Below, in pieces: positions 1 through 5,360 of a DNA stretch of 10,745 bases. A model generated the notes under the pieces. The model was given only the letters and a program-made list of their open reading frames with translations. It had not been told where the DNA came from and searched no databases. Made by a program: the position numbers and the translations under genes. Source of the stretch: an uncultured Enorma sp. GTDB lineage: Bacteria > Actinomycetota > Coriobacteriia > Coriobacteriales > Coriobacteriaceae. Position 1 is the first letter of the stretch; each line of letters starts with the position of its first letter. Location of the stretch: the NCBI GenBank assembly GCA_905210055.1, contig CAJLVH010000060.1, positions 1 to 10,745 of the forward strand, read 5' to 3'.

Positions 1-302
1 GCGGCGGGGATGAGGAGGGCGCAGGTCGAGACCATGCCCATGGGCGCGCCGAACGGGTCGAGGGGCACGCGCGGCAGCCAGGAGATGATGGCGACCGCGG
101 CGCCGAGCTTGGGGCCGAAGGCGAGCGCGGCGATGAGGCAGACGATGCCCGAAGGGTCGTACATGAGCCACGGCGCCGCCGGGAAGATGGGGATCTGGAT
201 GAAGCTCAAGATGAGCGACGCGGCGGTGAAGAGCGCGGCGAGGGCGAGCTTCTTGGTGTTGACGGTGCTGGTGCGCGCGTTGGCGCGGGTGGAACTGCTC
301 AT
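1..302 (-). CDS. ribU: Riboflavin ECF transporter S component, RibU-like (N-terminal part)
   Basis: This is the first ~100 residues of a membrane substrate-binding (S) subunit of an energy-coupling-factor vitamin importer; the rest lies left of the window. ATG (complement of 300-302) follows a GGAGG ribosome site (complement of 310-314). After a polar N-terminus of ~17 residues (MSSSTRANARTSTVNTKK) comes a hydrophobic helix (LALAALFTAASLILSFIQI), then the IPIFPAAPWLMYDPSGI segment and a second hydrophobic stretch with ALAFGPKLGAA. The pattern of 'P-x-FP...YDPSG/S...A-FGP-G' after the first helix is typical of RibU-type S components. S subunits work with a shared EcfA/EcfA'/EcfT module that is normally encoded elsewhere. 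The FMN riboswitch directly upstream strongly supports riboflavin (or FMN) as the substrate. Family assignment is read from the sequence; substrate is inferred from family plus riboswitch. Confidence 0.9.
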   Translation of the reverse strand, partial: MSSSTRANARTSTVNTKKLALAALFTAASLILSFIQIPIFPAAPWLMYDPSGIVCLIAALAFGPKLGAAVAIISWLPRVPLDPFGAPMGMVSTCALLIPA

Positions 303-314
303 GGCAGCACCTCC

Positions 315-486
315 GTTTCTTCCATCCGGACTGTACCGTCGGCTCCGGAGTCGCACCGGATCGGCCGCGTGGGGACGCGGTTCGCGGGCTTCTGGCATGG
401 GGCGCGGGCGCGTGTGTCGCTGTGCCACGCTGCACTGAGGCGTTCGCCAGTTACCGCCGGTAGGGAATTTCACCCAACCCTGAAAC
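315..486 (-). ncRNA. FMN riboswitch (RFN element) in the ribU leader
   Basis: On the minus strand the conserved RFN blocks occur in order. The 5' block AGGGTTGGGTGAAATTCCC is followed by ACCGGCGGTAA (complement of about 451-481). Next come AGCCCGCGAA (about 381-390), then GATCCGGTG, CTCCGGAGCCGACGGTA and CAGTCCGGATGGA (complement of 321-362). A closing P1 helix can form between GTTTC (complement of 482-486) and GAAAC (complement of 315-319). The 3' strand of P1 directly abuts the GGAGG ribosome site of ribU, and no terminator hairpin with a U-run fits before the ATG, so control is probably at translation initiation. FMN binding would lower expression of the importer. The consensus match is close to complete. 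Confidence 0.97.
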
Positions 487-497
487 TATGCGGGACT

Positions 498-503
498 ACT
501 ATA
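498..503 (-). promoter_or_regulatory. Candidate -10 box for the ribU/FMN-riboswitch transcript
   Basis: The minus strand reads GGTATAGTAG here, with TATAGT as a good -10 hexamer. Transcription would begin around 490, only a few bases before the P1 helix of the riboswitch, which is the expected arrangement. No convincing -35 hexamer is seen at 16-18 bp, so this is a positional prediction. Confidence 0.45.
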
Positions 504-581
504 CCCCATTTTGCCGCGGGGAATCGGGAAAGGATGCGAAGCCGGGAGCCGGGAGCCATTCCATCTCACTGAATCGCCGCA

Positions 582-622
582 TTTCGACGGTTGTAGCCGC
601 CAGCAAGCAAAAACTGTCGAAA
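582..622. repeat. Inverted repeat, 11-bp arms with 19-nt loop
   Basis: TTTCGACGGTT (582-592) is mirrored by AACTGTCGAAA (612-622); the arms match at 10 of 11 positions, and the remaining pair would be G-U in RNA. The right arm also starts a spaced direct repeat, GTCGA-(5 A)-GTCGA (616-630). It is not followed by a T-run on either strand, so it does not look like an intrinsic terminator. It could be an operator or a leader hairpin of the divergent promoters. No function is known. Confidence 0.45.
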
Positions 623-739
623 AAAGTCGATGCAGCGGGCGGGTGATTCAGATGAGGAACCAATTACACCCGCTCGCCGCGGCAGGTGTGCTCCAGCTCA
701 CCGCTTCTGCCAATCTCGTGGGGCGCCGCGAAGTCGGGG

Positions 740-745
740 TATAGT
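740..745 (+). promoter_or_regulatory. Candidate -10 box for murB
   Basis: TATAGT in the context GGGGTATAGTGG lies 63 bp upstream of the murB start. The sequence 16-18 bp further upstream (around 716-723) is a poor -35 match. The call rests on the -10 hexamer and the location only. Confidence 0.3.
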
Positions 746-807
746 GGAAGCAGGCAAAGATGCGACCCTGCGCGCGTTCGGCTGCGCGCCCTGCGAAGGC
801 GGTCCCC

Positions 808-1722
808 ATGCACGAATACAGCGCTATCAGCGACGAAGTCATCTGCGCGCTCGGCGCGGCGGCGGGTGAAGACAGCGTGCTGCTTGCTGAGCCCATGCGC
901 GAGCACACCACGTTCAAGATCGGCGGGCCGGCGGATGCCGTGGTTACGCCCCGCACGCCAAAGGCCGCTGCCCGCGTGCTCGACGTATGCGCCATCGCCG
1001 GCGTGCCCCTGACCGTGGTGGGTAACGGTTCCGACCTGCTCGTAGGCGACCGGGGCATCCGCGGCGTCGTGGTGCTGCTTCGAGAGAACATGAGCGAGGT
1101 GCGCGTCGAGGGCACGCGCGTGCATGCCCAGGCAGGCGCGTTGCTGTGCGATGTTGCCCTTGCGGCGGCAGAAGCTGGGCTTTCCGGCTTGGAGCCCTTG
1201 TGGGGTATCCCGACGGCGATCGGTGGCGCATGTCATCAGAACGCTGGTGCCTACGATGCTTGCATTGCCGACGTACTCGAGTCCGTACAGGCGTACGTGC
1301 CGGGCGCCGTGCTGCCAGACGGTACGCGCGCGAAAGGCACGGTGCGCACGTTCACCTGCGACGAACTGGGTTTCGGCTACCGCAAGAGCCGCGTGGCGTC
1401 GGATGGGCTCGTGGTGCTCGAGGCGACCTTTGCCCTCACGCCGGATATGGAGGCCTCGATTCGCGGCCGCATGGACGACTACCAACGTCGCCGTGAGGAG
1501 AAGCAGCCGCTCGAGCTGCCTTCCGCCGGCTCGACGTTCAAGCGTCCGCCGGGCTATTTCGCCGGCAAGCTCATCATGGACGCTGGTCTGCGCGGCTATC
1601 GCGTGGGTGGAGCGCAAGTTTCGGAGAAGCACTGCGGCTTCGTGGTGAACACCGACGGCTGCCGATGTGAATGCTCTCATCGAGCACATCCAGGCGGAGG
1701 TGCGCGAGCAGTTCGGTGTTGA
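808..1722 (+). CDS. murB: UDP-N-acetylenolpyruvoylglucosamine reductase MurB, frameshifted at the C-terminus
   Basis: MurB is the cytoplasmic FAD enzyme that uses NADPH to reduce UDP-GlcNAc-enolpyruvate to UDP-MurNAc in peptidoglycan synthesis. Seen here, counting from ATG 808: FKIGGPA (36-42), the FAD-binding GNGSDLLVGD (72-81), GIPTAIGGACHQNAGAY (133-149), GFGYRKSR (188-195; Tyr-Arg segment of the active site), and SAGSTFKRP with the catalytic-type Ser242, then AGLRGYRVGGAQVSEKHCGFVVN (259-281). This fits the shorter type II MurB (about 300 residues). GAAGG at 795-799 sits 8 nt before ATG 808, so 808 is preferred over the in-frame ATG at 760. After NTDG (281-284) the frame runs into 20 unrelated residues and stops at 1720-1722, while the real C-terminal tail continues in another frame to 1759 (next entry). 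The product as read lacks the conserved LEPEV Glu of the active site, so it would probably be inactive. The gene is normally essential, so an assembly error, a second copy or a recent mutation are all possible. Confidence 0.93.
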   Translation: MHEYSAISDEVICALGAAAGEDSVLLAEPMREHTTFKIGGPADAVVTPRTPKAAARVLDVCAIAGVPLTVVGNGSDLLVGDRGIRGVVVLLRENMSEVRVEGTRVHAQAGALLCDVALAAAEAGLSGLEPLWGIPTAIGGACHQNAGAYDACIADVLESVQAYVPGAVLPDGTRAKGTVRTFTCDELGFGYRKSRVASDGLVVLEATFALTPDMEASIRGRMDDYQRRREEKQPLELPSAGSTFKRPPGYFAGKLIMDAGLRGYRVGGAQVSEKHCGFVVNTDGCRCECSHRAHPGGGARAVRC

Positions 1723-1759
1723 GCTCGAACCCGAGGTGCACCGCATCGGCGAGTTCTAG
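1660..1759 (+). pseudogene. murB: Out-of-frame C-terminal tail of murB
   Basis: In the frame of the stop at 1757-1759, the DNA from 1661 encodes ADVNALIEHIQAEV, then REQFGVELEPEVHRIGEF. This is a textbook MurB C-terminus, including the LEPEV segment whose second Glu corresponds to the conserved catalytic acid of the family. It lies in a different frame from the main ORF, and the switch falls at GGC-T-GCC (1657-1663). The usual family spacing (Asn-Thr-Gly-x-Ala-Thr-Ala-x-Asp-Val) suggests about two residues are also missing. Loss of 8 bp between two GGCTGC copies would produce exactly the sequence seen; that reconstruction is inference. Confidence 0.85.
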
Positions 1760-1765
1760 CCCAAC

Positions 1766-1798
1766 GTGGGAATATCCGTCCAGGACTCAGATCATCAC
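1766..1798. repeat. 33-bp nested palindrome, copy 1 (degenerate)
   Basis: Begins GTGGGAATATCC, has the core GTCC-A-GGAC (1778-1786) and ends ATCATCAC. It is the same length and has the same core as the copy 39 bp downstream, but its outer arms pair imperfectly. It lies 6 bp after the true murB stop and before glyA. Confidence 0.75.
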
Positions 1799-1804
1799 GG
1801 CCGA

Positions 1805-1837
1805 GTGAGAATAACCGTCCAGGACTCAGGTTCTCAC
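1805..1837. repeat. 33-bp nested palindrome, copy 2, in the glyA leader
   Basis: Outer arms GTGAGAA and TTCTCAC are perfectly complementary, and an inner dyad GTCC-A-GGAC is centred exactly between them, with 5 nt between inner and outer arms on each side. It ends 19 bp before the glyA ATG and 7 bp before the GAGGGG ribosome site. A third copy occurs at 5311-5343. It could be a protein-binding operator or a dispersed palindromic repeat. Nothing in the sequence tells which. Confidence 0.8.
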
Positions 1838-1856
1838 CTAATACGAGGGGGATGCC

Positions 1857-3107
1857 ATGACCTACGATCACGTTGCCCAGTCCGATCCCGCCGTCGCTGC
1901 CGCGCTCGCGCAGGAGCTAACCCGCCAGCGCGGCACCATCGAGCTTATCGCGTCCGAGAACATCGTCTCGCCAGCGGTGCTCGAAGCCGTGGGCAGCGTG
2001 CTTACGAATAAGTATGCTGAAGGTTACCCGCGTCACCGCTACTATGGCGGCTGCGAGAAGGTCGATATGGTCGAAGACCTCGCCCGCGACCGTGCATGCA
2101 AGCTTTTCGGCTGCAACTACGCCAACGTGCAACCGCATTCCGGGGCGAACGCCAATCTTGCGGCATACACGGCACTCATCGAACCCGGCGACACGGTCAT
2201 TGGCATGAGCCTCGACCAGGGTGGTCACCTCACGCATGGCTCGCCGGTCAACTTCTCCGGGCGGCTGTATCGCTTCCTGTCCTATGGCCTCGACCCTGTG
2301 ACCGAGACGATTGACTATGACGGCCTCGAGCGCTTGGCCGAGCAGGAGCGGCCGAAACTCATTGTGGGCGGCGCCTCCGCGTACCCGCGCGTCATCGATT
2401 TCGAGCGGCTTGCTGCCATCGCGCACGGTGTGGGCGCGAAACTCATGGTCGATATGGCGCACATCGCCGGCCTCGTGGCTGCGGGCGCGCACCCGAGCCC
2501 GTTCCCGCATGCGGACGTGGTGACCTCCACCACGCATAAAACGCTGCGCGGCCCCCGCGGCGGCCTCATCCTCACGAACGACGACGAGCTCGCGAAGGCT
2601 ATTGACAAGGCGGTGTTCCCGGGCACGCAGGGCGGTCCCCTCATGCACGTGATCGCCGGCAAAGCGGTCGCGTTCGGCGAGGCGCTGCGTCCGGAGTTCC
2701 GTGATTACATCGCGCATGTGGTGGAGAACTGCGCCGCGCTGGGCGAAGGGCTCGTCACGGGAGGGCTGCGCCTGGTTTCCGGCGGCACGGATAACCACCT
2801 GTGCCTGGTGGATCTCACGCCGGCCGACGTTACCGGCCGCGACGCCGAGCGCCTGCTCGATAGCGTAGGGCTTACGGTCAACAAGAACGCCATTCCGGGA
2901 GAGCCGCGTTCACCGTTTGTGACGAGCGGTATCCGTGTGGGTTCCGCCGCTGGCACCACGCGCGGCTTTTCGGCCGAGGAGTTCCGCGAGATCGGCGAGC
3001 TCATCGCGCGCGCGGTTTTCAACAAAGACGACGAGGCCGTGCTCGCGGCCGTGCGCGCCCGCACCACGGAGCTCCTCACCGCGCACCCGCTCTATCCGGA
3101 GCTGTAG
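1857..3107 (+). CDS. glyA: Serine hydroxymethyltransferase
   Basis: PLP-dependent cytoplasmic enzyme that interconverts serine plus tetrahydrofolate with glycine plus 5,10-methylene-THF; it is the main entry into one-carbon metabolism. The 416-residue length is normal for the bacterial family. Visible landmarks are ELIASENIVSPAV (29-41), NKYAEGYPRHRYYGGCEKVD (51-70), QPHSGANANLAAY, the MVDMAHIAGLVAAG segment with the PLP-contacting Asp and His, and VVTSTTHKTLRGPRGG with Lys228 as the Schiff-base lysine. Near the C-terminus it has TSGIRVGSAAGTTRGF, corresponding to the family's 'SGxRxGTPAxTTRG' site. ATG 1857 is preceded by GAGGGG (1845-1850). The gene follows murB by 97 bp containing two palindromic repeats. 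No glycine riboswitch is present. All key residues are intact, so the assignment is firm. Confidence 0.98.
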   Translation: MTYDHVAQSDPAVAAALAQELTRQRGTIELIASENIVSPAVLEAVGSVLTNKYAEGYPRHRYYGGCEKVDMVEDLARDRACKLFGCNYANVQPHSGANANLAAYTALIEPGDTVIGMSLDQGGHLTHGSPVNFSGRLYRFLSYGLDPVTETIDYDGLERLAEQERPKLIVGGASAYPRVIDFERLAAIAHGVGAKLMVDMAHIAGLVAAGAHPSPFPHADVVTSTTHKTLRGPRGGLILTNDDELAKAIDKAVFPGTQGGPLMHVIAGKAVAFGEALRPEFRDYIAHVVENCAALGEGLVTGGLRLVSGGTDNHLCLVDLTPADVTGRDAERLLDSVGLTVNKNAIPGEPRSPFVTSGIRVGSAAGTTRGFSAEEFREIGELIARAVFNKDDEAVLAAVRARTTELLTAHPLYPEL

Positions 3108-3202
3108 CGTCCCCAAAGTGTTAAAAAGCCGTGGCTGGTTGCGTGCGGTGTTGCGTATCATGGGTAGAGCAACAAGCGCGTGGACACACGGAGGCACGGT
3201 AG

Positions 3203-4063
3203 ATGATCAAGCTGTTTGCGAGCGATTTGGACGGCACGCTGCTCAACTATTTCCACCATGCAGATCGCGTGGTGCGGGCTGCTGTGCGCGAGGTCATCGC
3301 GTCCGGCGCGCATATGGTGCTCGCCACGGGGCGCACCTCGCATTCCGGCGCAAGCCATGGGTTTGGCAACTTGCCTCTCGAGATCGTGGGATCGAACGGC
3401 GCCATCATCCGCGACGCCCATGGCACGGTGCTCAAGTCGTTCGTCATCGATCAGGCGCTCGTCGAGGATCTGCTGCGGACGTTTCCGATGATCGTTTTCG
3501 AATGCGTTGCGGCCGAGGGTTCCTACATAACGGGTTCGTTCGACGAGTGGATGGCAGGCTTCTCGGGAAAGAACGCGCTAAGCCGCGCGGCCATGATGCG
3601 TCGCAACCGCAAGCGCGCCGCGAGCGATCCCACGCTCGTCCTCTCGCAAACCGTTGACCAAGTGCTCGAGCACGATATCTGCAAGCTCAATTGCCGCACG
3701 CGCGATGAGGGGCTCAAGCGCGAGCTCTCCGCCTACCTTGCGGATCATGCCGACACACTGGTTAACGAGCCGTTTCAGCCGGTGATGTTCGAGATTTCGA
3801 GCGCCGGCGTCAACAAGGGAGCGGCGCTTGCCTGGCTTGCGGCGCACCTGGGTATCGCCGAGGACGAGGTCGCGGTCTATGGCGACGGCGGCAACGATAT
3901 CCAGATGCTCGAGCGGTTTGCCCATGCGTATGCGCCGTCGAATGCTAACGCTGCGGCGAAGCGCGCGGCGGGGACGGTCATCGGATCCAATGTCGCGTAT
4001 GCGGTGCCACGGCACATGGTGCGTACGGTGCGCGCCCAGCAAGGTCGGTACGTGGTCGAGTAG
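3203..4063 (+). CDS. Cof-type HAD-superfamily phosphatase
   Basis: Soluble hydrolase of the haloacid dehalogenase superfamily, Cof/subclass IIB, which removes phosphate from small metabolites (sugar phosphates, PLP, FMN and others; the substrate cannot be told from sequence). All four HAD motifs are visible: DLDGTLL (8-14; nucleophile Asp8 and acid/base Asp10), LATGRT (40-45; Thr42), Lys205 in GVNKGAAL, and the Mg-binding VYGDGGNDIQML (Asp228 and Asp232). The region of about residues 80-190 is the C2-type cap that decides specificity. The 286-residue length is ordinary. ATG 3203 has GGAGG at 3190-3194. It lies 95 bp after glyA in the same direction, with no obvious terminator between, so read-through is possible. 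A TATCAT at 3156-3161 is a weak possible -10. Confidence 0.93.
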   Translation: MIKLFASDLDGTLLNYFHHADRVVRAAVREVIASGAHMVLATGRTSHSGASHGFGNLPLEIVGSNGAIIRDAHGTVLKSFVIDQALVEDLLRTFPMIVFECVAAEGSYITGSFDEWMAGFSGKNALSRAAMMRRNRKRAASDPTLVLSQTVDQVLEHDICKLNCRTRDEGLKRELSAYLADHADTLVNEPFQPVMFEISSAGVNKGAALAWLAAHLGIAEDEVAVYGDGGNDIQMLERFAHAYAPSNANAAAKRAAGTVIGSNVAYAVPRHMVRTVRAQQGRYVVE

Positions 4064-4199
4064 CACGGCGTTCGGCGTCGGCGAGCATGCGCCGAGGCGT
4101 GCGCGGAGGTGTGGTGCGTGCGCATCTGGGCGTATGAGGTTCGGCGAACGAGGGTACCGGTAAGGCAGATAGACTGCTCTTTGAAGGGGAGGCTCTTCG

Positions 4200-5018
4200 A
4201 TGGATCCTTCAATTGCGCGCGCTCTTATATGGGCGGCATGTGGCTGCGGCTTTACGTGGCTCATGACGACGGCGGGTTCGTCTGTGGTGCTCTTTACCGG
4301 GAAAGACCCCGAACGCGGCAAGCTCGCGCACCATATATTCCTAGGCTTCGCAGCGGGCGTCATGGTCGCTGCGAGTGTGTGGTCGCTGCTTAATCCGGCG
4401 ATCGAGCAGGCGGAGGAGCTCGGACAGATCGGTTGGATTCCTGCTGCAGGTGGGTTTTTACTGGGCGTGGCGTTTCTCATCGCGCTCGATACACTGCTGC
4501 CGCATCTCCATGTGGGAAGCGATGAGCCCGAGGGCTTGCGTGCGGGATGGAAGCGCACGACGTTGATGGTTTCCGCTGTGACGCTCCACAACATCCCCGA
4601 AGGCATGAGCGTGGGGCTGTTGTTCGCGATGGCGTCACAGGCGTCGGGCGCGGCGGGCGATACGTATCTCGGTATGGCGTTTGCGCTGGCGCTCGGTATC
4701 GGCTTGCAGAACTTTCCCGAGGGCGCAGCGGTGTCGTTGCCGCTTCGCCGCGAAGGGTTCAGCCGCTGGAAGGCGTTCGTGGTGGGAAGCCTCTCGGGTA
4801 TCGTGGAGCCCATCTTCGGCGTGGCGGTGGTGCTTGCGGCGGGCTGGATCTCGCCGTACATGCCCTGGATGCTCGCGTTTGCTGCCGGTGCGATGATCTA
4901 CGTGGTGGTTGAGGAGCTCATACCCGAGGCGCATTTGGGCGAGCATTCCAACGTGGGCACACTCGGTGTCATCGCCGGGTTCGTGATCATGATGGTGCTC
5001 GACGTCGCGCTGGGGTAA
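4200..5018 (+). CDS. ZIP-family divalent metal transporter
   Basis: Inner-membrane permease of the ZIP (ZupT/GufA-like) family, importing Zn2+ and often Fe2+ or Mn2+. The 272 residues form about eight hydrophobic segments (roughly 8-30, 44-64, 75-97, 117-145, 155-182, 190-212, 218-236 and 252-271). The two signature metal-site helices are present: LHNIPEG (129-135, His130, Asn131, Glu134) and LQNFPEG (169-175, Gln170, Asn171, Glu174). A conserved Glu203 (EPIFG) and VVEELIPEAH (236-245) follow. The loop after segment 3 (LLPHLHVGSDEPEG) has two His and acidic residues, as expected for the cytosolic metal-binding loop, though it is short. GGGGAGG (4186-4192) precedes ATG 4200. The 136-bp gap after the HAD gene contains a small TCGGCG/CGCCGA hairpin (4078-4095) without a T-run. 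Metal preference is not determinable. Confidence 0.95.
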   Translation: MDPSIARALIWAACGCGFTWLMTTAGSSVVLFTGKDPERGKLAHHIFLGFAAGVMVAASVWSLLNPAIEQAEELGQIGWIPAAGGFLLGVAFLIALDTLLPHLHVGSDEPEGLRAGWKRTTLMVSAVTLHNIPEGMSVGLLFAMASQASGAAGDTYLGMAFALALGIGLQNFPEGAAVSLPLRREGFSRWKAFVVGSLSGIVEPIFGVAVVLAAGWISPYMPWMLAFAAGAMIYVVVEELIPEAHLGEHSNVGTLGVIAGFVIMMVLDVALG

Positions 5019-5124
5019 CGGGGGGCGGTTTGGGAGCCGCGCTGGGCCCCGCCACCCACTGCGCTCCGCGGTTTTGGCCAAAAACGAAAGCTTGGTAACA
5101 CTTCCTCTCGAGAAATGGGGGTGG

Positions 5125-5192
5125 GTGGGACTTTCGCACCGGGTCTGATTGCCCCACCTCTGGGACAATCAGACCCGGTGCGAAAGTCCCAC
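5125..5192. repeat. 68-nt near-perfect inverted repeat
   Basis: The 27-nt arms at 5125-5151 and 5166-5192 are perfectly complementary (outer end GTGGGACTTTCGCACC, inner end GGGTCTGATTG). One C/A mismatch (5152/5165), three more C:G pairs (5153-5155 with 5162-5164) and a 6-nt loop ACCTCT complete it. Each half also begins TGGGAC and ends GTCCCA (right, 5161-5191) or GCCCCA (left, 5126-5156), so two smaller hairpins are an alternative fold. There is no T-run after it on either strand and no clear target-site duplication. It could be a dispersed palindromic repeat, a non-canonical terminator or a small non-autonomous element. Confidence 0.92.
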
Positions 5193-5261
5193 TTGTCGCG
5201 TCGTGCCGCTTTACCATCCCTTGATGCTTGTGAATACCTCACGGTAATCGCCGAGCGGCGC

Positions 5262-5290
5262 TTGTTATTTCACGCTGTGTGCAATAATAC
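5262..5290 (+). promoter_or_regulatory. Promoter of the TetR-activase unit
   Basis: TTGTTA (5262-5267) and TAATAC (5285-5290) are separated by 17 bp, a good sigma-70-type promoter. It would start transcription near 5297. The 33-bp palindrome at 5311-5343 then lies just downstream of the start site, where a bound repressor could block transcription. The region is locally AT-richer than its surroundings. Confidence 0.65.
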
Positions 5291-5310
5291 TCACCGAGTG
5301 AAAGACTAAA

Positions 5311-5343
5311 GTGAGAATTTCAGTCCTGGACTCGAATTCTCGC
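5311..5343. repeat. 33-bp nested palindrome, copy 3, in the TetR leader
   Basis: Same length and plan as the two copies before glyA. The outer arms are GAGAATT and AATTCTC, and the inner dyad AGTCC-T-GGACT (5322-5332) is perfect. It starts about 14 bp downstream of the predicted transcription start and ends 17 bp before the TetR ATG. Its position suggests a possible operator for TetR autoregulation, but its presence before glyA makes a dispersed repeat equally possible. Confidence 0.8.
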
Positions 5344-5360
5344 CTTCAAGAAAGGGAAGC

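Larger units (their letters stand above)
504..807. other. Divergent intergenic region between ribU and murB
   Basis: No gene is supported here. It holds the upstream ends of two divergent transcription units, a short tandem GCCGGGA duplication (541-554), an 11-bp inverted repeat at 582-622 (listed separately) and a candidate murB promoter around 740-745. Short open frames exist on both strands, but they lack ribosome sites and recognisable protein sequence. No tRNA-like fold was recognised. Confidence 0.6.
5019..5310. other. Structured non-coding region between the ZIP transporter and TetR genes
   Basis: No gene is supported; short open frames run through it only because of the repeats. In order it holds a G-rich/C-rich stretch after the ZIP stop (5019-5070), a perfect 12-bp palindrome TTTTGGCCAAAA (5072-5083), a 68-nt inverted repeat (5125-5192) and a promoter (5262-5290). 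No classical terminator with a T-run was found after the ZIP gene. The large hairpin may serve that role. Confidence 0.7.

Noticed and set aside
10..438. A plus-strand open frame opposite ribU and the riboswitch
   Set aside because: It overlaps the minus-strand transporter and the FMN riboswitch, and the sequence is low-complexity Ala/Arg/Met.
640..740. A possible tRNA or small RNA in the murB leader
   Set aside because: No cloverleaf, T-loop GGTTCRA motif or conserved RNA family signature could be matched on either strand.
664..1746. A 360-codon minus-strand open frame across murB
   Set aside because: The plus strand carries all MurB motifs; the minus frame is compositional and has no motif.
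1766..1837. Two near-identical 33-bp repeats considered as a CRISPR array
   Set aside because: Only two units with a 6-bp gap, no spacer-sized interval and no cas genes; the third copy is 3.5 kb away and alone.
1839..1844. TAATAC as a -10 box for glyA
   Set aside because: It lies only 12 bp before the ATG and overlaps the approach to the ribosome site, so a transcript would lack its Shine-Dalgarno sequence.
4078..4095. TCGGCG/CGCCGA hairpin after the HAD gene as a terminator
   Set aside because: The stem has only 6 bp and is followed by GC-rich sequence without Ts; such short matches are expected by chance in this composition.
3578..4861. A 427-codon minus-strand open frame spanning the HAD and ZIP genes
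   Set aside because: It crosses two well-supported plus-strand genes and their gap, is Pro/Ser/Arg-rich and has no family resemblance.
5125..5192. The long hairpin as an ordinary intrinsic terminator
   Set aside because: No T-run follows on either strand and the stem is far longer than usual; kept as a repeat with termination only as a possibility.
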